Source: Oceanospirillum sediminis (GTDB lineage Bacteria; Pseudomonadota; Gammaproteobacteria; Pseudomonadales; Halomonadaceae). Taken from it: a DNA stretch of 64,000 nucleotides. The notes under the pieces are model-generated. The model did no database searches. It saw only the letters and a program-made list of their open reading frames with translations, and was not told the origin of the DNA. Location of the stretch: positions 36,213 to 100,212 of the forward strand of contig NZ_JACJFM010000018.1 in assembly GCF_014164585.1 (NCBI RefSeq), written 5' to 3'. The translations under genes were made by a program, and so were the position numbers. Below are positions 16,101-24,467 of the stretch, piece by piece; the stretch's first letter is position 1, and every line of letters begins with the position of its first letter.

Positions 16101-16742
16101 CTGGATATGTTTCAGGCATTGCGCTCAACCGCAGGTAATAAAGCTTTGCTGAAAAAGCTATTGCTGCAGTTTGTGAACGATTATCAAGCGTCGGAAACTC
16201 GACTGTCGGATATGATTCAGCGAGAGGACTGGGGGGCTATGACAATCTGGTTGCATACCCTAAAAGGCGCTTCAGCCACTCTGGGGGTTGATAAAGTCGC
16301 TGCGATAGCCGGAGATATGGAACTCAGATTTCAGAGTGATGGCACGCTGTCTCTGGATGCAACTGAAGAGTTACTGTTTACTCTGAATCAGGTACTGGAA
16401 GCTATATATCAATGTACAGGCAAATTTCCGAATGATCAGGGAACCAGTGAACAGAGTGATCAGGCTTTTGTGAATAGTCTGCAACCATCATCTGGCGGCT
16501 CATTACCTGTGGCTGATATTCAGCAATTATTGGATAAAGTTGAGCCTATGCTGGAAGAGGGAGATGCCGAGGTGCTGGATCTGGTGCCTTTATTGCTGGA
16601 GCTGTGTCAGCAGGATGAAGTACTAATGGATCTGGCAGCTAAAACTCTGGATGCTGTTGAGAGTTTTGAGTTTGAGGCGGCTGGTGAACATCTGGAAACG
16701 CTTGAACAGAGCCTGTTAAACTGGAAAGACCCTGTTCTTTAA
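13170..16742 (+). CDS. BarA-like hybrid histidine kinase with two receivers and HPt
   Basis: Inner-membrane phosphorelay kinase of 1190 residues. In order: TM1 (about 17-35), a helical periplasmic sensor (about 40-262), TM2 (about 267-286), a coil, a PAS domain (about 305-420; ITYVNKKFTEISGY), HisKA with His448 in NMSHEIRTPMN, HATPase (NLVNNAIKF, DTGIGL, GTGLGLAIS), receiver 1 with Asp736 (VIVDWQMPMLDG), receiver 2 with Asp882 (ILTDIQMPELDG) and an HPt domain with His1029 (WLHTLKGASATLG). A second helical segment of about 90 residues after the HPt is poorly defined. The His-Asp-His set implies output to a separate response regulator, not encoded nearby. Monocistronic. The signal is unknown. 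Confidence 0.92.
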   Translation: MSVADKIRLRLPDSILWLSLILLVMLTPVVLYIAQSQSVIQLLETRDRLNEHRELMNSMRREAALLSSGHRNDPGETLLASIRLYHDSAEQIARSLTLYGSGLSDVLPLWNRYQKHHQDFHTLIQQISSYSSAHTRLLLKSEEIFQQAKEELNNDLFSSAETYEYQLILSEIFLYSFRFSALPDGDAATSLYSYIDIIRTSPLITDHAEADRIFSPVMAYEGQVRESVRNIHMAVGELMSLPAYYAFEQFEMAFEHQVDSQYREKSHYLLLMVKIVVVLSFIIVIVTWHLRKSKKTLERLNTQLEGFKSALDEHAIVSITDKKGVITYVNKKFTEISGYRSEELIGKTHRLVNSGIHPKSFFASLWKSVHRNEVWHGDVCNVTKTGEHYWVHATVMPAVNRFEELESIISVRTDITRQKQIETELLAEKEKAEEASRAKSGFLANMSHEIRTPMNAVIGMSHLALQHSDDPGVKGYIDKIQTAAQNLLGIINDILDFSKIEAGKLEVEQSAYRLDNVLNNLASVVEVKASEKELPVIFNVADDVPLSLEGDALRLGQVLLNLVNNAIKFTNTGEVRINVSLISQKDEQVILRFAVKDTGIGLSCEQQQTLFQAFSQADVSTTRQYGGTGLGLAISKQLTELMGGQIGVFSEPGEGSEFFFTIQNKRHQQIEADNADLNAIRVLYIDDDPIALNSVLELCVAEGIEAVGESSSPDGLNHLVNTSLSDQAEFDVVIVDWQMPMLDGFQVAQSIRNNPALPKQPAIILITSHNDESLQSRVNSALFDAVLLKPVSGEQLVESLQDVLNTRSEYSVRHNIGFTQGDNQHISSRAGARVLIAEDNQINQEVIQGLMAPFDMDVTLVSNGLELVQAVQQAQFDLILTDIQMPELDGMEATRQILAMSLPKIPPVIAMTAHAMTEDIKRCHEAGMSDHISKPIDPDRLKDVLIRWIEPRVIVGDFSDSTRTNVSQSELPDEIEHLDMFQALRSTAGNKALLKKLLLQFVNDYQASETRLSDMIQREDWGAMTIWLHTLKGASATLGVDKVAAIAGDMELRFQSDGTLSLDATEELLFTLNQVLEAIYQCTGKFPNDQGTSEQSDQAFVNSLQPSSGGSLPVADIQQLLDKVEPMLEEGDAEVLDLVPLLLELCQQDEVLMDLAAKTLDAVESFEFEAAGEHLETLEQSLLNWKDPVL

Positions 16743-16778
16743 CGGGACCGGCTTGTAATAACCAGCCCCTGGGATCCA

Positions 16779-17630
16779 TTAGTGGTTTTCTTCATCTGAG
16801 ACGCGCAGAAGAATTCGGTCCAGCATTCTTGTTGATAGAATACGCCTGAGCCAGCCAAAAAGATACGTCGGAAAAGTGACGTAATAGCGAGCCTTAGGAG
16901 AAGAGTTTTCCAGAGCATGAATCAGGCATTTGGTGACCGCTTCTGGTCCCAGTGTAAAAGCTCCGCCATCTTTGGTATCTGCAGTAGCAAGACGGCGTTC
17001 TACAGCTTCATACACTGACCTGTGAGCGCTGTTTGCCGGATCAATATGCTGTTTAAACTGCTGATAGGCATTTTCTCTGAACCGACTGGTGATAGGACCT
17101 GGTTCGATCAGGCTGATATGTATGCCAGTACCATTCAGTTCCTGACGAAGTGTATCGGTCAAACCTTCCAGGGCGAATTTAGAGGCATTATAGGCACCTC
17201 TGTACTGCATAGTGATCAGACCCAGAACAGAGCTGTTTTGTATAATACGCCCATGCCCTTGTTGCCTCATTATCGGAAGTACCTGGCAGGTTAGTTCATG
17301 CCAGCCAAAAAGATTGGTTTCAAACTGCTGCCTCAGGCTATCGCGGCTCAGATCTTCAACGGCGCCGGGGATACCATAGGCCCCGTTATTAAACAGGGCA
17401 TCCAGCGTGCCTCCGGTCTTTTGCAGAATATGTTCAACTGCATTGGTGATTGAATGACTGCAGTCCAGATCTAATAAACAGGCATCTGTCAGTCCTTCTG
17501 CTAGCAGTCGTTGTACATCTTCTTCTTTTCTTGCGGTTGCAAAAACACGATAACCCCGTTTCTGCAAGGCATGGGCAGCATGATGCCCAATGCCACTGGA
17601 GCATCCTGTAATAAGAATTGATCTGGTCAT
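16779..17630 (-). CDS. Short-chain dehydrogenase/reductase
   Basis: Classical SDR oxidoreductase of 283 residues. The NAD(P)-binding motif TGCSSGIGHHAA is at residues 8-19, the structural FNNGAYG (variant of NNAG) near 86-92, and the catalytic Tyr/Lys in YNASKFALEGL near 155-165 with an upstream Ser in QNSSVLG. Together with the C-terminal hydrophobic region (PTYLFGWLRRIL) this resembles SDRs acting on lipid or steroid-like substrates, but the substrate cannot be read from sequence. Its start lies 15 bases after the stop of the sensor gene on the same strand, so the two are probably co-transcribed. Confidence 0.85.
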   Translation of the reverse strand: MTRSILITGCSSGIGHHAAHALQKRGYRVFATARKEEDVQRLLAEGLTDACLLDLDCSHSITNAVEHILQKTGGTLDALFNNGAYGIPGAVEDLSRDSLRQQFETNLFGWHELTCQVLPIMRQQGHGRIIQNSSVLGLITMQYRGAYNASKFALEGLTDTLRQELNGTGIHISLIEPGPITSRFRENAYQQFKQHIDPANSAHRSVYEAVERRLATADTKDGGAFTLGPEAVTKCLIHALENSSPKARYYVTFPTYLFGWLRRILSTRMLDRILLRVSDEENH

Positions 17631-17645
17631 TATGTTATTGTCAGG

Positions 17646-19697
17646 TCAGCTTAAAGTCTGTTCATCGGAAAGAGGCCCATCAGGGCCAGGCGTACGGCTC
17701 ATTATAAAGCGTTGTTTTCCCTGAGCCTTACCTTCTTTAACCCTTTCCTCTGCCAGATAGAAGAGCTGTTTGCTGTTCAGATCAGCTAATGAAAACTCCT
17801 GAGTATCGACAATGCCACCGGTCACTGAAACAAAAAAGCTCTTGTTACTGGTATCAAAGCGATAATGTGAGATGTAACTGTTAATTTTTTCACAGGTTGT
17901 ATAAGCCTCCGTTGCAGAGATATCTGGCATCAATATGGCAAAAACCTGACCTGAGTAGCGGGCGACCAGATCAAGAGGGCGCACTTGTTGCTGAAGAATA
18001 TCAGCGATGGTTTCGATCACCAGGTCTCCGGTATGCTCGCCATACTCGGCGTTAACCGATTCCATATTATCAATATCAATGATGATAATACTGAAATGCC
18101 CTTCGCCAAACTTTACTCGCTGCATAAAGGCGCTCAGGCGACTCATATAGTAGCGACGATTAAGCAAGCCGGTCAGGGTATCGGTAATCGCCAGCTGTTC
18201 CAGCTGTTGCTGACTTTTTCTCTGCTCAGTGATATCTGTAAAAATACCGTGGGCAGAGTCCAGTTTACCTTCTTCGGTAAAACTGAGCGGCTCGCCTTTG
18301 CAGAGAATATGCCGTGGCTGGCCTTCTCCATCGATCAGATCATTTTCTATCTGAAAGCGGGCTTTATGTTCCCGTATGGTATCGCCAAAGTGGCTGAAAA
18401 AGTTTCGTACCGATGCAATATCTGAGTTGTTTGATAGCTCTTTAAGCACAAACTCTCTTGATTCATGGTACCCACCCAACAGGTTGGCACTGATATCATC
18501 CAGGAACAGAGCGCCTTTATCCCGGTCCCAGCGCCAGTAGCCTAATTCACCGGCCCAGAGAATAATGTCCTGCTTTTTGATACTGTCCTTCAAATCGTGT
18601 TCTATCTCTGCTTTCAGGGCAATCTGCTCCTGAAGCTTTCTATTATAGAAAAACAGTAAGACCAACATTAGTAGAATGCTGGCAATAACAATCAACGCAA
18701 TTTTAAGATAAAGCTGGCGCTGATTCTCGCGATCCTGTTTGGGTGTCCACTGAAAGCCTTCCAGTGAATAATCCGGTTGTAGCAGTCCAAGAGAGACAAA
18801 AGTATTGGCCATATGCCGCCAGCGGGTTTCATTCATATGACCCAGTTCGACCAGTTCAGGAAGAATCAGCTCTTTCATCTGTCGATATTCAAATTCAAGA
18901 TGTTCCCGTGTATGGGCATTGGGGAAGTCACTGTATTTTTGCAGAATCAGATCAATAATTTCATCGGGACGATCAAAGGCATATTTCCAGCCACGAAGGC
19001 TGGCACGGACGAAGGCTTTTACCAGTTCGGGTTTCTGATTAATCATGTCCTCACTGGTAAACATGGTATCGCCATAAAAGTCGATACCATAGGAACGGGG
19101 AAGAATCAGCCGGTAAGGAATACCTGCTTTTTCCAGTTCATAGGGTTGATTGGTGGTGTAAACCGATACTGCATCTGACTTTTGACTGATCAGCTGTGCA
19201 GTACTGAATGAGCTTGGGATGTGTTCATACTGCTTGTCGGTGATACCTTCAGCCAGAAGAACGGCGTAGGTTTCGGCGTCGTTAGTCAGCTCCCCGATTT
19301 CCAGACGCTTTCCAGAAAAATCCTGAGGAGTGAGTATGCCTGATTCAGCCAGGGTAGCGATACCTGCTGCCGAGTGCTGGAATATCACTCCCAGCGCGAC
19401 CACTGGCTGGCCGCTGGTTCGGGCCAGTAACAGTTCTGAACCTGTCACGCCAAAAGTGGCCTTGCCACTGAGTACCTCTTCCAGAGATGAACGCACATTA
19501 AAACCGCCAGGACGTATCGTAACATCCAGGCCTTCATGGCGATAAAAGCCTTTTTCCAATGCAGCATAAAAGCCGGCAAACTCATACTGATGAGTCCAGG
19601 ATAGTTGTAATACTACTTTCTCTGCAGCCTGAGATAATGAACTCAGCAGCATGGCAGAGAAGAACAGAAAAGATAGAAAGCCTGATCGGAGAGGCAT
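17646..19697 (-). CDS. NMT1/THI5-type periplasmic sensor with degenerate GGDEF domain
   Basis: Membrane signalling protein of 683 residues. Signal peptide (about 1-25, ending SQA-A), NMT1/THI5-like solute-binding domain (about 27-310; LSWTHQYEFAGFYAA), membrane helix (about 325-347), PAS-like region (about 365-490), then a diguanylate-cyclase fold (about 500-670; DTLTGLLNRRY). The active-site motif is SGQVF (Ser582-Phe586) instead of GG(D/E)EF, so diguanylate cyclase activity is not expected. The ATG at 19697 (AGGGAA upstream) is preferred over the longer start at 19745. Probably senses a pyrimidine- or taurine-like ligand and signals by binding. Leads a two-gene unit with the downstream SDR. 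Confidence 0.85.
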   Translation of the reverse strand: MPLRSGFLSFLFFSAMLLSSLSQAAEKVVLQLSWTHQYEFAGFYAALEKGFYRHEGLDVTIRPGGFNVRSSLEEVLSGKATFGVTGSELLLARTSGQPVVALGVIFQHSAAGIATLAESGILTPQDFSGKRLEIGELTNDAETYAVLLAEGITDKQYEHIPSSFSTAQLISQKSDAVSVYTTNQPYELEKAGIPYRLILPRSYGIDFYGDTMFTSEDMINQKPELVKAFVRASLRGWKYAFDRPDEIIDLILQKYSDFPNAHTREHLEFEYRQMKELILPELVELGHMNETRWRHMANTFVSLGLLQPDYSLEGFQWTPKQDRENQRQLYLKIALIVIASILLMLVLLFFYNRKLQEQIALKAEIEHDLKDSIKKQDIILWAGELGYWRWDRDKGALFLDDISANLLGGYHESREFVLKELSNNSDIASVRNFFSHFGDTIREHKARFQIENDLIDGEGQPRHILCKGEPLSFTEEGKLDSAHGIFTDITEQRKSQQQLEQLAITDTLTGLLNRRYYMSRLSAFMQRVKFGEGHFSIIIIDIDNMESVNAEYGEHTGDLVIETIADILQQQVRPLDLVARYSGQVFAILMPDISATEAYTTCEKINSYISHYRFDTSNKSFFVSVTGGIVDTQEFSLADLNSKQLFYLAEERVKEGKAQGKQRFIMSRTPGPDGPLSDEQTLS

Positions 19698-20065
19698 CAA
19701 GTAGTTCCCTTTTTCCCTGGTGTCGGATCTCATTAATACCGACAAACTCTATGATCTGGTGTTTCTGCAGAATATCGACAATTGTGATTCAGATAATGCG
19801 TCAATAATTCTGATGAATGCTCCTATTGTATCGGATATGCTTAATATAGAGCACCTTTATCATAATGAAAAACAGCAGACAGAGTGAAATAATCTCTGTT
19901 TCATCTGGTAATTGCAGTCGATATTCAGATATTTTGCTATTGATTGGCTACTCTGGAGAAAGTGTCTGTCACTCTGTGTCACTGTTCTGGCATAATTGCC
20001 GCTTTTATTTTTGATGTTCCTTCAAATTTTTCTTCTGACATGACTTTTATTACAGGTATACGCTC
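19698..20065. other. Divergent intergenic region
   Basis: Promoter space between the minus-strand sensor gene and the plus-strand ABC-F gene. An extended -10 TGGCATAAT lies near 19988-19996, about 70 bases before the ABC-F start. No coding potential seen. Confidence 0.45.
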
Positions 20066-21655
20066 TTGCTGACCACTGCAAATATTACAATGCAATTTGG
20101 CGCTAAGCCGCTATTTGAAAATGTGTCCGTTAAGTTTGGCCAGGGTAATCGTTACGGCCTGATCGGGGCAAACGGTTGCGGTAAGTCAACTTTTATGAAA
20201 ATTCTGGGTGGAGACCTGGAGCCTACCGGCGGTAACGTGTCGAAAGACCCGAATGAACGTATCGGTAAACTGAAACAGGATCAGTTTGCCTATGAAGCTT
20301 TCAGTGTCATTGATACCGTTATTATGGGACATGACGAACTCTGGAAAGTTAAAGCTGAGCGTGATGCTATTTACGCAAAAGCGGAGATGACTGAAGCGGA
20401 TGGTATCCGTGCCGGTGAGCTGGAAGGTGAGTTTGCGGAGATGGATGGTTATACCGCTGAATCCCGTGCCGGTGAGCTGTTGCTGGGTGTGGGTATTCCG
20501 ATTGAGCAGCATTATGGCCCTATGAGTGAAGTGGCCCCTGGCTGGAAACTGAGGGTGCTGCTGGCCCAGGTGCTGTTCTCTGATCCTGATATCATGCTGT
20601 TGGATGAGCCAACCAACAACCTGGATATTAATACTATCCGCTGGCTGGAAGGCGTGCTCAGTGAGCGCAACTGTACCATGATCATCATCTCGCACGACCG
20701 GCACTTCCTGAACAGTGTCTGTACTCATATGGCAGACCTGGATTACGGTGAACTCCGTCTGTTCCCGGGTAACTACGATGAATACATGACTGCGGCGACT
20801 CAGGTAAGAGAGCGTCAGTTGGCAGACAATGCCAAGAAAAAAGCTCAGATTGCTGAACTGAAAGCGTTCGTTAGTCGTTTCTCTGCTAATGCCTCTAAGT
20901 CAAAACAGGCAACATCACGGGCGAAGCAGATTGATAAAATCCAACTGGATGAAATTAAACCATCCAGCCGTCAGAACCCTTATATCCGCTTTGAGCAGGA
21001 GAAAAAGCTGCACCGTCTGGCACTGGAGGTGGAAGGTTTATCCAAAAGCTATGAAGAGCCGATTCTGTCTGGCCTGAACCTCATGATTGAAGTGGGTGAG
21101 CGCATTGCGGTAATCGGTGAGAACGGTATTGGTAAATCCACGCTGCTTAAATGTCTGGTGGGTGATACAGAGCTGAATGCAGGTACAGTGAAATGGTCTG
21201 AGAATCATAAACTGGCTTACTATGCCCAGGATCATGCCGCTGATTTTGAAGAAGATAAGACGCTACTGGACTGGATGAGTCAATGGGGCCAGGAAGGGGA
21301 TGATGAACAGGTTATTCGTGGTACCCTGGGCCGCTTGTTATTCTCACAAAAAGAGATTGATAAGTCGGTCACCGTGATCTCAGGGGGAGAGCAGGGCCGT
21401 ATGCTGTTCGGTAAGATGATGCTGCAGCGCCCTAATATCCTGGTGATGGATGAGCCAACCAACCACCTGGATATGGAATCTATCGAGTCTCTGAACCTGG
21501 CTTTGGAAAACTACGAAGGCACACTGATTTTCGTCAGCCATGACCGTGAGTTCGTATCCTCTATTGCAACCCGTGTCATTGAGCTGAAAAAAGATGAAGT
21601 GGTCGACTTCAAAGGCTCTTATGAAGAGTATCTGAAGAGTCAGGGTGTGGAATAA
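20066..21655 (+). CDS. ybiT: ABC-F family ATPase YbiT
   Basis: Cytosolic ABC-F protein, a soluble tandem ABC ATPase that acts on ribosomes. It aligns with E. coli YbiT along its length (529 residues): first Walker [10 protein letters not shown] (residues 34-42), first Walker [14 protein letters not shown], the linker with [21 protein letters not shown], second Walker [10 protein letters not shown], signature SGGEQGRM and second Walker [14 protein letters not shown]. The start is TTG at 20066 ([12 protein letters not shown] matches the YbiT N terminus) with AGG about 9 bases upstream; no ATG fits. The exact ribosomal substrate of YbiT is not well defined. Confidence 0.93.
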   Translation: MLTTANITMQFGAKPLFENVSVKFGQGNRYGLIGANGCGKSTFMKILGGDLEPTGGNVSKDPNERIGKLKQDQFAYEAFSVIDTVIMGHDELWKVKAERDAIYAKAEMTEADGIRAGELEGEFAEMDGYTAESRAGELLLGVGIPIEQHYGPMSEVAPGWKLRVLLAQVLFSDPDIMLLDEPTNNLDINTIRWLEGVLSERNCTMIIISHDRHFLNSVCTHMADLDYGELRLFPGNYDEYMTAATQVRERQLADNAKKKAQIAELKAFVSRFSANASKSKQATSRAKQIDKIQLDEIKPSSRQNPYIRFEQEKKLHRLALEVEGLSKSYEEPILSGLNLMIEVGERIAVIGENGIGKSTLLKCLVGDTELNAGTVKWSENHKLAYYAQDHAADFEEDKTLLDWMSQWGQEGDDEQVIRGTLGRLLFSQKEIDKSVTVISGGEQGRMLFGKMMLQRPNILVMDEPTNHLDMESIESLNLALENYEGTLIFVSHDREFVSSIATRVIELKKDEVVDFKGSYEEYLKSQGVE

Positions 21656-21719
21656 ACCAGCCTGAGCTCCATGTTGTAAGCTGTAACGACACATAGAAGT
21701 GGCTTTTCTCTGTGTTTTG

Positions 21720-21757
21720 AAAAGGTCTCTGGTATTATGCCGGGACCTTTTCTTTTA
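21720..21757 (+). terminator. Terminator after the ABC-F gene
   Basis: AAAAGGTC (21720-21727) pairs with GACCTTTT (21744-21751), followed by CTTTTAT. It separates ybiT from the pseudouridine synthase gene. Confidence 0.6.
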
Positions 21758-21788
21758 TCTGATGCCTGTTTTCGGAAATGAACCTCTG

Positions 21789-22550
21789 ATGTCCGCTCGT
21801 CGATACCGGTTGGATCGCTTTATCAGCCAGCACAGCCGCTTTAATCGCAAAGATATTCGCCTGTTACTGGCTCAGCAACGTATTCTGATTGATGGCGTCG
21901 CAGCCAGTAGTATTAATCAGGTGGTTGATGGCTTTAATCGCATTGAGCTGGATGGTCAGGTATTAGCTGATACTCAGCCACTTTATATCATGCTGAATAA
22001 GCCTGTCGATGTGGTGACGGCGGTCAAAGATGATGAGCATCAGACGGTTATGGATCTGATCGATCATCCGCACCGCGATTCCCTGCATCATGCGGGACGC
22101 CTGGATTTGAATACCTCCGGGTTGCTGCTGCTGACGAATGATGGTCGTTTTTCCCGGTTGCTAACCCATCCTGATTACCATATCTGCAAGAGATATCTGG
22201 TTACGCTGGCCGATCCGGTCACCGATGAATATACCCGTGTTTTTCAGCAAGGTATCTATTTTGCCTACGAGGACACGATAACGCGTCCTGCTGAGCTGGA
22301 GATCCTGAGTCCTTATCAGTGCATTATGACTCTGACGGAAGGACGTTATCATCAGGTAAAAAGAATGTTTGGCTATTTTCGCAATCGGGTTACGGCACTA
22401 CACCGGCTTTCTATGGGGAGTCTGGCACTGGATAGTAAGCTGTTACCGGGGCAATGGCGCGAACTGACCGCGAATGAGTTGAAAGGCCTGCATGCTGATT
22501 TTACTGAGGCTGAAAAGATAGAACAGGAAGAGGCCACAGAGGATTTCTGA
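21789..22550 (+). CDS. rsuA: RsuA-like 16S rRNA pseudouridine synthase
   Basis: Pseudouridine synthase of the RsuA/RluB/E/F family, 253 residues from ATG 21789. N-terminal S4 RNA-binding domain (RLDRFISQH.., about 5-60), then the catalytic domain with Asp in GRLDLNTSGLLLLTNDG and the family's EGRYHQVKRMFG motif. Linker and C-terminal sequence (MLNKP, HAGRLD, TRPAELEILSP) match RsuA, which modifies U516 of 16S rRNA, best. A longer reading from 21699 adds 30 residues that no family member has, overlapping the upstream terminator. Confidence 0.85.
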   Translation: MSARRYRLDRFISQHSRFNRKDIRLLLAQQRILIDGVAASSINQVVDGFNRIELDGQVLADTQPLYIMLNKPVDVVTAVKDDEHQTVMDLIDHPHRDSLHHAGRLDLNTSGLLLLTNDGRFSRLLTHPDYHICKRYLVTLADPVTDEYTRVFQQGIYFAYEDTITRPAELEILSPYQCIMTLTEGRYHQVKRMFGYFRNRVTALHRLSMGSLALDSKLLPGQWRELTANELKGLHADFTEAEKIEQEEATEDF

Positions 22551-22585
22551 TTCGATACCGCTTCGGGTTACCTTTATATTGTTTA

Positions 22586-22618
22586 GCCTTTAACTGATCG
22601 CTTGTATCAGTTAAAGGC
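22586..22618. terminator. Thirteen-bp stem-loop between convergent genes
   Basis: GCCTTTAACTGAT (22586-22598) and ATCAGTTAAAGGC (22606-22618) are a perfect inverted repeat with a 7-base loop, in the 86 bp between convergent stops. There is no strong T-tract on either side. Confidence 0.5.
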
Positions 22619-22636
22619 AGGCAAGAGTGAGGCAGA

Positions 22637-24187
22637 TTATTCCTCTTCTGTTTTATACAGCACAAGGCTTTTCAGAAACGCGATCACTGCTCTCTGATCA
22701 TTAGCCGATAAAGCGTTGAAGTTGTCTCTGGATGAAGCGCTTTCTCCCCCATGAAATGCGATTGCCTCTTCCAGAGTTGTTGCTCGGCCATCATGCAGAT
22801 AAGGCGCAGTAGAGCCTGCTCCCCAGAGTTCTTTGGTAAGAAATACTGAAGCACTGATCCCTCCCGCATCAATTGATTCTGCAAGTTCCTGTCCCATATC
22901 ATGGCGTTTCAGGTCGCCGTAAAGGCGAACAATGGCACCGCCATTGCCATCTTTTTCAAAATTTCCCAGCGTATTATTACCGGTCTGAATCGGGTTGTCT
23001 GGCAGGTCTTCTGTTAAATCAAACTGGATCGCTGTCTGGACCGATACGCCTTCATCTTCCGGAAATTGTCCTGAAGGAAATACGGAATCCCGATAGCTTG
23101 TATGCAGACTGGGTTCAGAATACACAGGATCATTCAGTGTCATTTGTGGTTTATGGCAGCTGGCACAACCGGCCTCGGAGAATAATTGCTCACCCAGAGC
23201 AATTTGATTGGTCTGTCGTGCTGACAACGGGTCGAGTTGGCCCAGTTGTGACAGCTCCAGCTTTGTGACCGGGCGAGGCTGAGCGGCCTGATAGATCACC
23301 AGTGCGGTGATATCTCCGGTGCTCAGTTCATTTACAACGCCATCACCATCGCCATCAATATTATGACCGGTCATTTCCGTGGCTTGCAGTCCAAGTTCGT
23401 TATGCGCTGCGCCCCTGACAAAATCACGGACATGGCTGACCATGCCTTTCCACTCAAAAGGTTTTACGATCAGATCATCATCAATACCGTCCAGGTCATT
23501 GGTATCAATACTGCCATCGGGGGAGACAGTGATACTGCCAAAACTGACCTCTTTGGTTTGTAAAGGCTGAGTAATATCCGTTCCGGTTATGCTGGCCTGG
23601 CTGATCGCTTCATCTCTTAATGTATGCAGTTCGCTGGTCATCTCCTCCGCCAGCCTTTGCAATGCGCCTATACCAAACAGATGAGGTGTCTGGCGATTAA
23701 TAAAAAATGCCGGTAGCCCCATATGCAGAGGGTCCTGGATATTATTCATTACTACCGGACCGGCGCCATCCCCAAAAGGCTTGCCATGACAGATATTACA
23801 GCTCTGGGCATTGGGTCCTGTGAAGCGGCGAGGTGTGTGTGTCGCCCACTGTTGATGGCCTGTAAGATCGGCGCGGGGAACCAGAGTAAAGCGCTGGCCG
23901 TTGCCAACATTAGCGCCTACACCTTCGTCAGCTTTGAATCTGTGCTCAAATAGCCCATCTCCGACCTCGAACGCCGTATCAAACGCTTCTGATGGACTGA
24001 ATTGAGCCAGGGCATTCAGTTCGCTTTGCTCAATGTGCAGCTGCGTTTGCTGATTATTGTCCGAAGCAGCAGGAGGGTTACCTTGCTTGCCCCTGGCATG
24101 TACAGGGTCTGCAGATAATACCACCAGAGAGATAACTCCTGGCAAACTCCATCTGATCACTGGGGAAAGAGATATTTTACTCATCAT
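22637..24187 (-). CDS. Di-heme oxidoreductase (putative cytochrome c peroxidase-like)
   Basis: Periplasmic c-type cytochrome of the DHOR/putative peroxidase family, 516 residues. Signal peptide about 1-31 (cleavage near VHA-R). Two heme-binding CxxCH motifs: Cys130-His134 (CNICH) and Cys341-His345 (CASCH). The C-terminal WGxGSTAPYLHDGRATTLEEAI segment is typical of the family. Conserved stretches such as GxGANVGNGQRF and FxWKG support it. The substrate is unknown; family members handle peroxide or act as oxidoreductases. Monocistronic, with GATGAGG just before the ATG. Confidence 0.87.
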   Translation of the reverse strand: MMSKISLSPVIRWSLPGVISLVVLSADPVHARGKQGNPPAASDNNQQTQLHIEQSELNALAQFSPSEAFDTAFEVGDGLFEHRFKADEGVGANVGNGQRFTLVPRADLTGHQQWATHTPRRFTGPNAQSCNICHGKPFGDGAGPVVMNNIQDPLHMGLPAFFINRQTPHLFGIGALQRLAEEMTSELHTLRDEAISQASITGTDITQPLQTKEVSFGSITVSPDGSIDTNDLDGIDDDLIVKPFEWKGMVSHVRDFVRGAAHNELGLQATEMTGHNIDGDGDGVVNELSTGDITALVIYQAAQPRPVTKLELSQLGQLDPLSARQTNQIALGEQLFSEAGCASCHKPQMTLNDPVYSEPSLHTSYRDSVFPSGQFPEDEGVSVQTAIQFDLTEDLPDNPIQTGNNTLGNFEKDGNGGAIVRLYGDLKRHDMGQELAESIDAGGISASVFLTKELWGAGSTAPYLHDGRATTLEEAIAFHGGESASSRDNFNALSANDQRAVIAFLKSLVLYKTEEE

Positions 24188-24391
24188 TAAACCTCATCAT
24201 GTGAAGATAACCACCAATAGGAAGAGTGTTTGTTGTTATGTTTTGTGGGAAAAAATCACTCTTTAAAAATATCCTAGGCGGGAAAATTTCACACGTCAGT
24301 GTTGTTTTGTCCTCTAATGGCACCGGAGGTAATAAAGTGTGGAAAAACGTAGAAATGAGAACTGATGAAAAGAAATTTTATGGGGATGAAA

Positions 24392-24420
24392 CTAAAAGCC
24401 CTGATACCTTGATCAGGGCT
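24392..24420 (-). terminator. Rho-independent terminator
   Basis: On the minus strand GCCCTGAT-caaggt-ATCAGGGC (24398-24419 on the plus strand) is followed by TTTTAGTTT, 48 bases after the stop of the membrane protein gene at 24468. Confidence 0.7.
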
Positions 24421-24467
24421 GTGTTCAGAAGGTCTGGGCTATTTTGCCTGGAACGGTTTAAAAGCAA

